A DNA stretch of 64,000 nt from Bacteroidota bacterium (GCA_022710185.1 JAKLHK010000013.1:1-64000), one strand, 5' to 3'. Counted from the first letter of the stretch, positions 36,411 through 46,200 are shown. Notes: generated from the sequence alone by a model not told the origin. Made by a program: numbers and translations.

Positions 36411-37049
36411 TCAGCTTCTGGCAATTCCCTTCTTCCTGAATTCCAGGCGCTTCTCTTCCCCCCTCAGCAGGCGGCGGATGTTCTTGTGATGGGTGGCAGG
36501 AATGGCAATGGCCACGACGAAGGCAAAGACCACCGATGGCCAGGGCTCCTGGAAGGCGAGGATGGCGAACATGGGCATGGTGAAGGCGCTGACGATGCTT
36601 CCCAGCGACACCCAGCGGGTGAGGAGGAAGATCAGCAGGAAGATGCCTATAGCACAGAGGAATGTGAGCGGAAAGATGGCGAAGGCCGTGCCCATGAAGG
36701 TGGCTACCCCTTTCCCTCCGCGGAATCCGGCGAAGACCGGGAACACATGCCCCAGCACTGCAGTGAATGCAAGGATTACACGGAACAGGTCAGGATTGGT
36801 TCCCGGACCGAGCAGTGCGGGAAAAAATCCGACCAGGGATACGGCCAGCAAGCCTTTCAGCATGTCGATGAGTAAAACGGCCATCCCCACCCAGGTCCCC
36901 AGTACCCGGATGACGTTGGTAGCCCCGGCATTGCCGGAACCGTGCTGGCGCACATCGACACCGAAGAAAACACGCCCTGTCCATACCGCGGTGGGTATGG
37001 ATCCGATGAAATAGGCCAGGACGATCAGAAGGATGCTGCTCATGTTCAT
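36411..37049 (-). CDS. plsY: Glycerol-3-phosphate acyltransferase PlsY
   Basis: This 212-residue integral membrane enzyme transfers an acyl group from acyl-phosphate to glycerol-3-phosphate, the first step of phospholipid synthesis. It shows the three cytoplasmic PlsY motifs: GSIPTA near the N-terminus, HGSGNAGATNVIR, and GFRGGKGVATFMGT. The start is 3 bp after the stop of the upstream 1518-residue gene. MNMSS or the second Met could be the true start. Confidence 0.95.
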   Translation of the reverse strand: MNMSSILLIVLAYFIGSIPTAVWTGRVFFGVDVRQHGSGNAGATNVIRVLGTWVGMAVLLIDMLKGLLAVSLVGFFPALLGPGTNPDLFRVILAFTAVLGHVFPVFAGFRGGKGVATFMGTAFAIFPLTFLCAIGIFLLIFLLTRWVSLGSIVSAFTMPMFAILAFQEPWPSVVFAFVVAIAIPATHHKNIRRLLRGEEKRLEFRKKGIARS

Positions 37050-37052
37050 GGG

Positions 37053-40000
37053 TTATTCTTCTGTTTCCTCACCGGTAGCCTCACCCTGCAGGAATTTTCG
37101 CAGGAAATCCCTGCGCTTGCGTTCCGTACTGATGATGTAGCGGAACGACTGTTCCCCCTTCTTGACGTCCTGGGTGCGGTCATCGGGTTTTTCCTCCCGG
37201 ATGATGGTATTGAAGGCATTGTCGGCCGCCAGGGCCTGCATGAGGTTGCGGCTGTAGCTGAAGAAGTACCAGTTGCGTTCTCCGGCCTCGAGGCAAAGGG
37301 TGACGATATCCCCCGATCGTTTTCTTTCTATAACGAGCTTTCCGGGAAGGCTGCGGTGAAGCTGTTTGCCGGCTACCGAGGCGAGGCCAAGGTCGCCCTG
37401 GGAGACCCAGGCTTTCAGCGTCTCGCTCCAGGCCATGGTTACGTCGCTCAGCACCAAGGTCTGCTTCATGGCATCCGGTACTTTTTGCAGGGAGCCATAC
37501 ATACTGATCTCCGCCATAGCTTCTTCCGCTTTCTCCCTGCCCATCAGGTCGGTGAGGGCGGCGCGGTAATATCCCTGCTCAAGGTCGCTCGGCTCAAGGT
37601 TAGACCCGTCGAGGTCTGTGCTCATGGCTTCGAGGGCCGCCGCCGAGAAGAAGAAGTTCAGGGCCAGGCTGATACGTATCCAGGTGGAGTCAGGTACCAT
37701 GAGGTGGTGCACGGCTCCGTAGGCTGTGGCCCCCCCCTGCCCGAACTCGAGTTTCATATCCACTTTGCCTGCACCGAGGGCCGAACAGCCCTTACGGCTG
37801 AGGCTGAGGTAGCTGCCGAAGGCTTCGGGATCCCGGAGCCTTTCCGGCGAGGCGATGCGGTATTCCTGGGAAGGACGGTCGTACAGAATGGCCCCTCCTG
37901 AGCTTACCAGGACCTCGTCGCTGTATACGGCCTTACGCTGCAGGAAGGCAGGGTAAATCCCACGTGGGCCCTGGCTGAACAGTATGCCTGACTCGATATC
38001 CCGGTTATTGATGTCTTTCAGGGCCGGGGCCAGGGGCAGGATAACGGTATCCGGGTTGACTCTTCCTTCAAAGCGAACCCAGGGCCGGGGCAGGGTATCG
38101 CAGTCGTGTGCAATGCGGAAGGCCCCGTCGAAATTCAGAAAGCGTTCCGGGGCATCCATGCGGGCCTTCCCCTGATAGGCAAAGGCCGGGCTAAGGAAGA
38201 CCCCGGCGCTGTCGCTGATACTGGCCTCACCGAAGCTCACCCCATCCCTGGCCCCGATCTGCTGCAGGGGGAGCAGGGTAAGCGTACCTGCCTCATCCTT
38301 ATAAGGATACATGGCCTTGCCACCGTAGCCGTTCCGGGAATGGACGTTCACTGAAGCGCTTTCCAGCAGGTGATATTTGGTACTCACATCGGCCAGCACC
38401 CTGGAGTTTTCCAGGGTCCCCATTTCTGCCTTACGGTAGATTGTCACTTTTTTGTCGTGCGGGAAAATGGCCGCATCCGCAACGCGGATAAACTGCACAC
38501 CCTCGGTATGAATTACGCTCTCCTTCAAATCGAACACGCCCCGCTCCGCGAAGAAGCGCAGGGAATCCTGGGCCGGGTGGACAGAGACGAATTCAGAGCC
38601 TACGATGCGGGCGTCCACCAGTTGGCGTGGATCCAGACCACTGTAATCCTGTCCCCCCACCGTGGTATTGCGCAGGGAGATCTTGTCGTTGTCCATCAGC
38701 CAGATGCATTCATCCATGAAGGTGATGTAATCGTTCAGCAAGAACTCCACACGGGCTACCCCCCCGTTCGAATGGAACTCACCCCTGCGCTTTTCAAGGT
38801 CCACATGTGCCCGGTAGTCCTTGACCACGAATGCGAGCTCGCTCAGATCGAATGACTTCAGGCTGAAGTCAGCCGTATCTGCTTTGAATTCATGATGCAG
38901 GAAGGCGTATCGTCCGGAAGTCATATAGGCCTTCTCGAAGTCGAGCCTCCCCGATCCCTGCAGTCCATCCGGGCGCAACGACAGCCTCCCGTCGAGTCGG
39001 GCTTCCCGGGCATACATCAACATGGGATCCCTGGTGTTCTTCAGTGTCATGACGTCCTGATAGGGGTGCCAGTTCATCTTCAGCTGTTCCCCACTGACTT
39101 GCGGATACTGGGTACCGGCCAGCTGCTCCTTGAGGGCAAAACGTTCATATTGGGCCCGGGCTGAGTCAGGAAAGAACAGGAAGTCCCCGGATTCACCCAG
39201 GGAGCCCAGGTATTGCAGGCTCCCCTTCCCTCTGAGTCCCTGATTGTTCAGGTCGATGGTGGAGAAATAGGTGCCCTTTCCACCATAGACGGGAAAGCCG
39301 GAGGCAGGGGTCTCGGTTACGAAACCCAGAGAGTAATCGGGGCGCACCTTGAGTGGTACGTGAAGATCAGGGAAGATTCCCCCGGAATTAAGATAGCCCT
39401 TGAACTCCAGGCCAGCGGTACTCAGGTTGTCGAGGCTGTCGATGGTGAAGGGGCTGATGCGGTAATTGAATCGGTCGCGGGCATAGACACCCCCGTGTAT
39501 CGCCTTGCTGTCGTAATAGGCATAGGCTTCTGAGCTGGCCCTGAAGATGGGGTACTCGGGATTGGCGTCTTTGCCAGACTTGTTGTTCGGCATATCGATC
39601 TGTATCTCACCACTCAGGTCGGAGAGTACCGTTTGAACCGGTTCCAGCGTATAGAACCCGCTGGCATCCGGCTCGAAGCTCTGCACCCTGAACACCATGC
39701 GGTCGATCACAGGCATGTCGATGCGGAACTTTTCGTAGTCGAAATGGCTTTCCCTGGTATGGAACATAAAATTCCCCGCCTGAACACGGCCGCTGAAGCG
39801 GAAGCTGCGGTTCTTCTGCATCAGGATCTCCTGTTCGGCCGGGAAGATCACCACCTGCTGGGAATCGCTGAGGTATACCGCAGGTACGCCGCGGATCTTC
39901 AGGTCGAAGCTGGTCAGGCTGAGGGTGGCATTGGGCAGGGCCGAGATGGTGGACCTCAGCTGCATCACATCATAATCGGCCCGTCCGGACCTGGCCCTGA

Positions 40001-41609
40001 GGTATTTGAACAGCCTCTCCTTAACCTGGATATGATCATTGTCGAGGTCGTAATTAAGGAAGCCGTGGTTAGCCATATCCAGCAGTACGGCTTTCACCTG
40101 GTCGGGGGGCCTGCGCACGAAATTGACGTATTCTTCCAGGAAGAACTCTTCCCTGTAGTTCCGCTTGCAATAATTGCTGATCAGGTCCAGGGGATTGAAA
40201 TCGTCGATGCCCTGCAAAAGGTCGTAGCGCTCACGGGAATAGTAGTCCATGGATTCGAAGAAGGCCCGTCCTTCGGTATTCAAGCCCCGGATATCCTGAA
40301 AGTCAATGGATTCTTTGTCCATTTTCCAGTAAAGGGCCTCGAAATACATATCCAGCCCATGCCAGGTGTCCATATAGGGGCTCTGTCCCAGGCCATCGTC
40401 GGGGCGCAGCAGGCTGAGCTCGCGGTCGGCATGCAGGTAGCGCATGCGCAGGCCGGGATGGAAAATACTGTCCCCGTCATGATATATGGCCACAGAAGCC
40501 CGCTGGGCGGAGATGCGGTCGGGGCTGATAGCGAAGGCAGAGGAGCGGAGACGGATGAAAAGGACATTGTTCCGTCGGAAATCAAGAACCGCCTTTGATC
40601 CTCCTACGGCCCGGCCAAGCACCCTCTTCCCTTCCAGGCTGAAGCCGCCGCTATAGTCGATACCCGGGAATATATCCCTGAGAACCAGTTCGCCAAGGTA
40701 GGAATTGAAGCGGGGATAGGAGGCGGAGGAAGTATCGACCTGCATCATCAGCTTCTCCTGCAGTTGTCCCAGCAAGGGGCGTTCCAGATAGTCGGGGTAG
40801 CTGAACACCACGGAGTCGATGCTGAAGCTTGTAGACCGGAGGTCGAGGGTATAGCCAGGAAAGACGGCCCTGACCTGCTCAGGGTCCAGACCTACCCTTT
40901 CCCATCCCAGGGAGCCGCCGATACCGGTCCATCGCTCCGCAAGGATGTCCCAGCGCCCTGCTGTGGAAGCGATCATCGTAGAGTCTCCCTTCACCCTTCC
41001 CTTGAGGGTTGCTTGCCCCACCTTCACCGCCAGGGTGCTGTCGAAAACCAGCTCCATCCCTTCAGCATCCACCAGTTGCCACTGGAGGCTCCGGCTATGG
41101 TAAATGGAGAAATCACGAAAAAAGGCCAGGGAGGCATCGAGGAAGGGGACGAAGCCCCGGGAGCGCCGGCCTTGCAGCAGGTCGGCCGAAAAGCGGAGCC
41201 AGGTCTTCAGTCCGGCATCGGTAAAGACATGATAAGGGAATTGCTGCAATACGTCGAGATAGGTAAGGATGGCGGGATCGAGCCGCAGCTTGCGGTCCCA
41301 CATCTTTTGAACCAGGGCCGCTGCCTGGCGCGACAGGCTGTCATCCATCGGGGCATTCTGCCACCATACATCAAAGGCCTCAATGCGTTGCTCTGCTTCC
41401 TTTTGCTTCTCCTTGAGCGGAAGCTCCCCGGCCAGGGCTTGTAGTTCCGAGCTAAAGGTGACCGGGTTGCCGGTAACCACCCGCTGGGCCATCCCGGATA
41501 TGGGGATGAACAGGAGGATCATGGAGAGAATCCCCAGCAACTGAAGGAATGTGGGCCTACTGCAGGATTTCTGTTGAACCAGGAATGAGGGTAGCGGGGA
41601 ATGCTTCAT
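37053..41609 (-). CDS. Large exported protein of unknown function (1518 residues)
   Basis: The protein has a signal sequence with a long N-region (hydrophobic stretch about 22-38, ending GMAQ) and then many short beta-rich segments with recurring patterns such as GLQGSGRLDFEKAY, SNGGVARVEFLLNDYITFMDECIW and GGKGTYFSTIDLNNQGLRGKGSL. This resembles conserved large proteins I have seen in Bacteroidota without assigned function; a beta-repeat envelope role, AsmA- or TamB-like in general style, is only an analogy. I start at 41609, 11 bp after prmA, rather than at 41669, which would overlap prmA and weaken the signal peptide. It sits between prmA and plsY, 3 bp from the latter, in an apparent housekeeping operon. 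Confidence 0.75.
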   Translation of the reverse strand: MKHSPLPSFLVQQKSCSRPTFLQLLGILSMILLFIPISGMAQRVVTGNPVTFSSELQALAGELPLKEKQKEAEQRIEAFDVWWQNAPMDDSLSRQAAALVQKMWDRKLRLDPAILTYLDVLQQFPYHVFTDAGLKTWLRFSADLLQGRRSRGFVPFLDASLAFFRDFSIYHSRSLQWQLVDAEGMELVFDSTLAVKVGQATLKGRVKGDSTMIASTAGRWDILAERWTGIGGSLGWERVGLDPEQVRAVFPGYTLDLRSTSFSIDSVVFSYPDYLERPLLGQLQEKLMMQVDTSSASYPRFNSYLGELVLRDIFPGIDYSGGFSLEGKRVLGRAVGGSKAVLDFRRNNVLFIRLRSSAFAISPDRISAQRASVAIYHDGDSIFHPGLRMRYLHADRELSLLRPDDGLGQSPYMDTWHGLDMYFEALYWKMDKESIDFQDIRGLNTEGRAFFESMDYYSRERYDLLQGIDDFNPLDLISNYCKRNYREEFFLEEYVNFVRRPPDQVKAVLLDMANHGFLNYDLDNDHIQVKERLFKYLRARSGRADYDVMQLRSTISALPNATLSLTSFDLKIRGVPAVYLSDSQQVVIFPAEQEILMQKNRSFRFSGRVQAGNFMFHTRESHFDYEKFRIDMPVIDRMVFRVQSFEPDASGFYTLEPVQTVLSDLSGEIQIDMPNNKSGKDANPEYPIFRASSEAYAYYDSKAIHGGVYARDRFNYRISPFTIDSLDNLSTAGLEFKGYLNSGGIFPDLHVPLKVRPDYSLGFVTETPASGFPVYGGKGTYFSTIDLNNQGLRGKGSLQYLGSLGESGDFLFFPDSARAQYERFALKEQLAGTQYPQVSGEQLKMNWHPYQDVMTLKNTRDPMLMYAREARLDGRLSLRPDGLQGSGRLDFEKAYMTSGRYAFLHHEFKADTADFSLKSFDLSELAFVVKDYRAHVDLEKRRGEFHSNGGVARVEFLLNDYITFMDECIWLMDNDKISLRNTTVGGQDYSGLDPRQLVDARIVGSEFVSVHPAQDSLRFFAERGVFDLKESVIHTEGVQFIRVADAAIFPHDKKVTIYRKAEMGTLENSRVLADVSTKYHLLESASVNVHSRNGYGGKAMYPYKDEAGTLTLLPLQQIGARDGVSFGEASISDSAGVFLSPAFAYQGKARMDAPERFLNFDGAFRIAHDCDTLPRPWVRFEGRVNPDTVILPLAPALKDINNRDIESGILFSQGPRGIYPAFLQRKAVYSDEVLVSSGGAILYDRPSQEYRIASPERLRDPEAFGSYLSLSRKGCSALGAGKVDMKLEFGQGGATAYGAVHHLMVPDSTWIRISLALNFFFSAAALEAMSTDLDGSNLEPSDLEQGYYRAALTDLMGREKAEEAMAEISMYGSLQKVPDAMKQTLVLSDVTMAWSETLKAWVSQGDLGLASVAGKQLHRSLPGKLVIERKRSGDIVTLCLEAGERNWYFFSYSRNLMQALAADNAFNTIIREEKPDDRTQDVKKGEQSFRYIISTERKRRDFLRKFLQGEATGEETEE

Positions 41610-41620
41610 GACCGAAAGAC

Positions 41621-42469
41621 TTACATGGTTTCGGAAGCAGCCGGGAGGCTGAAATGGGCGGCTACCCATTGTTCCGAGTCGGTATAACGCAGCAGCCGCA
41701 TCCCTGTTGCCTCTGCGGCCTCCCGAATGGCACCCAGGTCGGACAGGTAGAATCCGCTCATCATCAGGGAGCCCCCGGCTACCAGGCAGTCCCGGTAAAC
41801 AGGGATATCCCGCAACAGGATATTTCGGTTGATGTTGGCCAGGATCAGGTCAAACATTCGTCCACCCAGCGTTTGTGCATCCCCAAGGACCACTTCAACC
41901 CCGGCACCAGCATTGCGGGCCACATTCTCCATTCCGTTCCTCCAGGCCCATTCGTCATTGTCCACGGCCATTACCAGCGATGCTCCGCGTAATGATGCCA
42001 GGATGGCAAGCACCGCTGTCCCTGAGCCCATGTCCAGCACCCGTTGGCCTTCCACCGGCACTTCCAGGAGCAGGGCCAGCATCTGACGTGTGGTAGGATG
42101 GTGGGCGGTACCGAAGGACATCTTGGGCTCGATCACCAACTCGTAGGCATAGGCATCGGATGGCTTGTGGAATGGAGCCCTTACCCGCAGTATGCGGCCA
42201 ATCGTAACATCCTCGTAACTCTGCTCCCAGAGCGCGTTCCAGTTCTGGTCCGGGATCACGGCTGTCGCGCTGCTGTATCCGAATGTCTGTCGGATCTCTT
42301 CCTGTATCTCTGCCGGAGACATCCCGTCTTCCCCCTGCTCACGATAGGCCAGGAGACATTCTTCTTCTTCCATGAAACCGTCGAAGCCCTTCATCCCCAG
42401 AAATCCGATGAGGCGTTCCCGTTCACGCTCGGTGGAGGGTACGAACACCTTCAGCTCAAGATACTCCAT
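41621..42469 (-). CDS. prmA: Ribosomal protein L11 methyltransferase
   Basis: This 282-residue SAM-dependent methyltransferase modifies ribosomal protein L11. Residues 1 to about 90 form the substrate-recognition domain. The Rossmann-type domain carries motif I VLDMGSGTAVLAI (usual Cys replaced by Ser), AVDNDEWA, and the active-site NINRNILL. The KMSFGTAHHPTT segment is the PrmA signature. It lies 18 bp downstream of tpiA. Confidence 0.93.
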   Translation of the reverse strand: MEYLELKVFVPSTERERERLIGFLGMKGFDGFMEEEECLLAYREQGEDGMSPAEIQEEIRQTFGYSSATAVIPDQNWNALWEQSYEDVTIGRILRVRAPFHKPSDAYAYELVIEPKMSFGTAHHPTTRQMLALLLEVPVEGQRVLDMGSGTAVLAILASLRGASLVMAVDNDEWAWRNGMENVARNAGAGVEVVLGDAQTLGGRMFDLILANINRNILLRDIPVYRDCLVAGGSLMMSGFYLSDLGAIREAAEATGMRLLRYTDSEQWVAAHFSLPAASETM

Positions 42470-42487
42470 AGTGCGGAGAGGATAGGC

Positions 42488-43246
42488 TCAGAGACTGCGT
42501 ACGATGCTGATGAAATCGTCGGCTTTCAAAGAAGCCCCGCCGATGAGCCCCCCATCCACGTCAGGCTGGGCGAACAGCTCGGCCGCGTTGGCAGGGTTGC
42601 AGCTGCCCCCATAGAGGATCGTCATATCCTGGGCCAGGGCCTGTCCGTAGCGTTCCTGCACCAGTTCACGGATCATGGCGTGCATTTCCTGGGCCTGGGC
42701 CGCGCTGGCGTTCACGCCGGTGCCTATGGCCCACACCGGTTCGTAGGCAATCACCACCTCCTTCATGTCTTCGTCGCTCAGGTGGAACAGGCCTTTCTCC
42801 AACTGGGCCTGCACCACTTCGCGATGGCGCCCGGCCTCCCGCTCCTCCAGCTGTTCCCCGCAACAAAATATGGGACTGAGATCCTGCAACAGGGCCTGGT
42901 TCACCTTGGCGGACAGCACCTCATCGGTCTCCCCGAAATACTTCCTCCGCTCTGAATGCCCGATAATCACGAAGTCAACATCCATGGAACGCAGCATTTC
43001 CGCAGAAATCTCCCCGGTATAGGCCCCGGTGCTGAACTGGCTCACATTCTGGGCCCCTATGCGCACAGGGTGCTCGGCAGCAACATCCGTCGCCATTTCC
43101 ATGTAGGGGAATGGCGGACAGAGGATCACCTCCATTCCTTCCAGCTTCAGGCTTTGCAGTCCGTCCACGATCCCGAACAAGAGGTCGTCGGCTTCCTCAA
43201 AGGTCTTGTTCATCTTCCAGTTTCCGGCAACCATGCGCGTTCTCAT
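42488..43246 (-). CDS. tpiA: Triosephosphate isomerase
   Basis: This 252-residue TIM-barrel enzyme of glycolysis interconverts DHAP and GAP. Catalytic Lys11 (GNWKMN), His97 (IGHSERR) and Glu169 (AYEPVWAIGTG) are all present, as is the phosphate-loop GGSCNPANAAEL near the C-terminus. It is the first gene of the tpiA-prmA-large protein-plsY group, with a -7 box upstream. Confidence 0.97.
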   Translation of the reverse strand: MRTRMVAGNWKMNKTFEEADDLLFGIVDGLQSLKLEGMEVILCPPFPYMEMATDVAAEHPVRIGAQNVSQFSTGAYTGEISAEMLRSMDVDFVIIGHSERRKYFGETDEVLSAKVNQALLQDLSPIFCCGEQLEEREAGRHREVVQAQLEKGLFHLSDEDMKEVVIAYEPVWAIGTGVNASAAQAQEMHAMIRELVQERYGQALAQDMTILYGGSCNPANAAELFAQPDVDGGLIGGASLKADDFISIVRSL

Positions 43247-43286
43247 AGGTATAGGGGTTTGATTGACACAATATTGACAACGGGGG

Positions 43287-43294
43287 CAAAGGTA
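43287..43294 (-). promoter_or_regulatory. -7 box of the tpiA operon
   Basis: The plus-strand CAAAGGTA reads TACCTTTG on the minus strand, 40 bp upstream of the tpiA start. No convincing -33 box is seen. Confidence 0.5.
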
Positions 43295-43335
43295 GGCAAT
43301 TGCTGGCTATGCCCTGCGGCCAGGCCGGGGCCGCC

Positions 43336-44418
43336 CTATTGGAGCCTGACCCTGGGATCGAGCCAGGCGTAGAGTATGTCTACCAGGATATTGACCGCCA
43401 CCAGGATGACCGCGATGAAGAGCACCGCTCCCATCACCACCGGGAAATCGTACTTCTCCAGGGCATCGACGATGACCACCCCGACCCCCTTCCAGTCGAA
43501 GACATATTCCACAAAGACCGCCCCCGCCATAAGAGAGGCGAACCACCCGGAAATAGCGGTAAGGACCGGATTGAGCGCATTTCGCAGGGCGTGACGGAAG
43601 ACCACTCGGGTCTGACTGAGACCTTTGGCATAGGCTGTGCGGATATAGTCCTGGGAGAAGACCTCCAGCAGGCTGCTTCTGGTAAGCTCCACAATAATCG
43701 CCAATGGCCTGATGCCGAGGGTGATGGCAGGCAAGATGAGGTTGCGAAGGCTGAGGTATTCCCCCCCTCCCATGTCATCCACGCTGTAGAGACTGCCCAC
43801 CATGGACAGTCCGGTGAGGTCGGCCAGAAGGAAAGCGAAGACCCAGGCCATGAGGATGGCTGCGAAAAAGGACGGTAAAGACATGCCCAGGACCGAGAGA
43901 AAAAGGATGAGCCGGTCAAGCCATGAATCGCGGAACAAAGCGGCCAGCACGCCCAGTAGCAGGCCGAGCAGGGTAGCGAGCAGCATGGCCGCCCCGGCCA
44001 GCAGCAGGGTCATGGGAAATGCCCCTGCCAGGATATCTGAAACCGGGCGCTGCGATTGATAGGACCTGCGGAGATAGGGCGCCTTGAGCACCATTACCTG
44101 GCCTTCGCCCCAGCGGAGCAGGCGGACAGGGGATCCGTACTTGCCTGGATCAAGGTAAAAGAAGCTTTCAGTATCACTGAGCGTATGGAAAGAAAGAGGG
44201 GAAACATCATTGATGAAACCAGAAAACTGCACTCCGGCGGGGCGGTCGAGCCCCAATTCATGGCGCAGCGTCTCCACGCTGGCCAGGTCGGCCCGCTGAC
44301 CCATCATCATTCTGGCCGGATCCCCCGGTAGGATAGTGAAGAGCGAAAAAACCAGGATGGTGACCCCTGCCAGCACCAGCAGTCCGTAGAAGATCCTTCG
44401 TGCGAGAAAGCGGAGCAT
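43336..44418 (-). CDS. Oligopeptide/dipeptide ABC transporter permease (OppB/DppB type), orphan
   Basis: This 360-residue inner-membrane permease has an N-terminal helix MLRFLARRIFYGLLVLAGVTILVF followed by LPGDPARMMMG, the standard OppB/DppB opening. A core of about five more helices carries the EAA-like segment YIRTAYAKGLSQTRVVFRHALRNAL. It would form a peptide or nickel import channel with an OppC partner, a solute-binding protein and two ATPases, but none of these is nearby. The extra loop of about 60 residues between helix 1 and helix 2 is longer than in enterobacterial OppB. Confidence 0.88.
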   Translation of the reverse strand: MLRFLARRIFYGLLVLAGVTILVFSLFTILPGDPARMMMGQRADLASVETLRHELGLDRPAGVQFSGFINDVSPLSFHTLSDTESFFYLDPGKYGSPVRLLRWGEGQVMVLKAPYLRRSYQSQRPVSDILAGAFPMTLLLAGAAMLLATLLGLLLGVLAALFRDSWLDRLILFLSVLGMSLPSFFAAILMAWVFAFLLADLTGLSMVGSLYSVDDMGGGEYLSLRNLILPAITLGIRPLAIIVELTRSSLLEVFSQDYIRTAYAKGLSQTRVVFRHALRNALNPVLTAISGWFASLMAGAVFVEYVFDWKGVGVVIVDALEKYDFPVVMGAVLFIAVILVAVNILVDILYAWLDPRVRLQ

Positions 44419-44448
44419 GGTGCAGGGCTTAGCGAGTCAGATCAGAAG

Positions 44449-45582
44449 TCAGTCCCCCTGGCCCAGGAACAGCGCATCAAGCACTTCCGGGTCAGGGAAA
44501 TCGTTGTAATGCCATTTCTTCACCACCACCCCATCGTGCAGCAGCACCAGGCCTGGGTTGGAGCGGACCACCGATTTCAGCGCCGTCTCATCCACATTGT
44601 ACCAGTCATAGTCCCCGCCCACCTCGCGACGGAACTGTTCGGCGCGATCAAGAGAGGAACCCGTGAGTGCGATGAAGGAATAGCCTCCGGCCTGAGCCGC
44701 ACCAGCGATGAGGTTGGCACGTTCAAAGGCGCTTCGTGAGGTCTTGTCAACACTAGATACGATCAGCAGGAACTGATAATCGGGGTTCCCGATGAAATCC
44801 GCAGTATGGTCGTTATGTTCTGCGTCATTGATCTCGAAATCATGGATGGGCGCATCCTGGAACTCCTGGATGACCTCCTTGCGCTGATCCACAAACTCCA
44901 GCCGGGCCATCAGCACACTGTCCTGCCAGGGCAGCGTGGCGCTGGTGTATTCCACCATTTCGCCGCTTTCCTTGTCGCGGTATTGCAGATAGATCTCCGA
45001 TATCTCAGGTACGGGTACCACCTGATCAGCAATGCGGTTGCCTTCCTTCCACGGCAGAAAATCAATGAGGGGAAGGTGACGGTAAGAATAAACAGAGGTC
45101 CCGAGCAGTACCGCGGCCCCCAGTCCCAGCACCAGGGCCTGTCCCTTGCGGGAGTAAGGCTCTGAATAACGGTGCCTGCCGAAGAATACGATCAGTGTGG
45201 GGACCATGAGCACCACATTCTTATAGAAGGTCTCCCAGTTGGTCATCTTGATGGCGTCGCCGAAGCAACCACAGTCCGACACTGGATTGGCGATGGCCAG
45301 GTAGAGGGTAAGGAAGAGGAAATAAGTCATGAAGACCATGAGGGCCCAGGCGAAGAAGCGCATGCGGGTACCGAACAGCAAACCCACGCCGATCATAAAT
45401 TCCGCCAGGCAGAGGGCCACCCCCAGGGGCAGCGCCAGTCCGGTGAGCCATTCCATGTGGAAGGCCGTGAAGTAATCGTGGAACTTATAGGCCGAGCCCC
45501 AGGGGTCGACGGCCTTGACAAAACCGGAGAAGATGAACACTGCGCCGAGGAAGATCCTGCTGATGGTCCTTATCGCTTTCAT
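44449..45582 (-). CDS. DoxX/MauE-like membrane protein, BT_3928 family
   Basis: This 377-residue protein has four N-terminal TM helices (DoxX/MauE type; FSGFVKAVDPWGSAYKFHDY) with the Cys pair of SDCGCFGDAI (Cys104, Cys106). A fifth helix follows near 150-168, and then a soluble C-terminal region with a thioredoxin-like look (FLLIVSSVDKTSRSAF, then NPGLVLLHDGVVVKKWHYND). This two-part layout matches the BT_3928 family that lies beside tpiA in Bacteroidota. A redox or thiol-related role is suggested by the MauE relationship but not shown. Confidence 0.85.
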   Translation of the reverse strand: MKAIRTISRIFLGAVFIFSGFVKAVDPWGSAYKFHDYFTAFHMEWLTGLALPLGVALCLAEFMIGVGLLFGTRMRFFAWALMVFMTYFLFLTLYLAIANPVSDCGCFGDAIKMTNWETFYKNVVLMVPTLIVFFGRHRYSEPYSRKGQALVLGLGAAVLLGTSVYSYRHLPLIDFLPWKEGNRIADQVVPVPEISEIYLQYRDKESGEMVEYTSATLPWQDSVLMARLEFVDQRKEVIQEFQDAPIHDFEINDAEHNDHTADFIGNPDYQFLLIVSSVDKTSRSAFERANLIAGAAQAGGYSFIALTGSSLDRAEQFRREVGGDYDWYNVDETALKSVVRSNPGLVLLHDGVVVKKWHYNDFPDPEVLDALFLGQGD

Positions 45583-45600
45583 GGATTGAAATGGTATGGT

Positions 45601-46167
45601 TCAGCCTACACCTTCAGCGTCTGTGCTGTCGGCCAGCCCCAGCTTGATCAGGGCAAAGACGGAGTAGTTGATGATGTCGGCATAGCTGCCTTCCGTTCCT
45701 TCCGACACCTCGGTACGCCCTTCATTGTCCTCTATCTGCTTGATCCGGTGAAGCTTCATTAATATTATATCCGTAAGGGAGCTCACCCGCATCTGCCGCC
45801 AGGCCTCCCCATAGTCGTGGTTCTTGGCTTCCATGAGGCCCTGGGCCTGCCCTGCCATGGCATCGAACCACTGCATTGCACCCCGCGGGTCCAGGTCCGG
45901 CTCCTCAGCGGCTCCCAACCGCAACTGAACAAGGGCCATGATGGAATAGTTCACCATCCCGATGAATTCCGGCACGATACCTTCCTTCACCCGCTGTTCC
46001 CCCTTGGTTTCTATGCTGCGGATACGGCTGGCCTTGATGTAGATCTGATCGGTCAGGGAAGACGGACGGAGCACCCTCCAGGCCAGTCCGTAGTCGCTCA
46101 TCTTACGGGAAAACACTTCCCTGCATCTGTTGATCACCTGCTGGTATTCCCGGGAGGTTCCTTCCAT
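45601..46167 (-). CDS. DUF1599 protein with an internal duplication
   Basis: This 188-residue cytoplasmic protein is made of two copies of one unit: DYGLAWRVLRPSSLTDQIYIKASRIRSIE with FIGMVNYSIMALVQL, and DYGEAWRQMRVSSLTDIILMKLHRIKQIE with IINYSVFALIKL. The start at 46167 fits the family; the frame is open farther into the divergent folP gene but that extension is not credible. It forms an operon with the DoxX gene (18-bp gap). Function is unknown. Confidence 0.85.
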   Translation of the reverse strand: MEGTSREYQQVINRCREVFSRKMSDYGLAWRVLRPSSLTDQIYIKASRIRSIETKGEQRVKEGIVPEFIGMVNYSIMALVQLRLGAAEEPDLDPRGAMQWFDAMAGQAQGLMEAKNHDYGEAWRQMRVSSLTDIILMKLHRIKQIEDNEGRTEVSEGTEGSYADIINYSVFALIKLGLADSTDAEGVG

Positions 46168-46173
46168 CCTTCG

Positions 46174-46181
46174 TAACTTTG
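46174..46181 (+). promoter_or_regulatory. -7 box before folP
   Basis: TAACTTTG matches TAnnTTTG and ends 19 bp before the folP start, within the 33-bp divergent gap to the DUF1599 gene. Confidence 0.5.
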
Positions 46182-46200
46182 GAGCGAAAATGCCTGTGTT

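Noticed and set aside
39633-40598. A 321-codon open frame on the plus strand
   Set aside because: It lies antisense inside the 1518-residue exported protein gene and shows no protein-like features.
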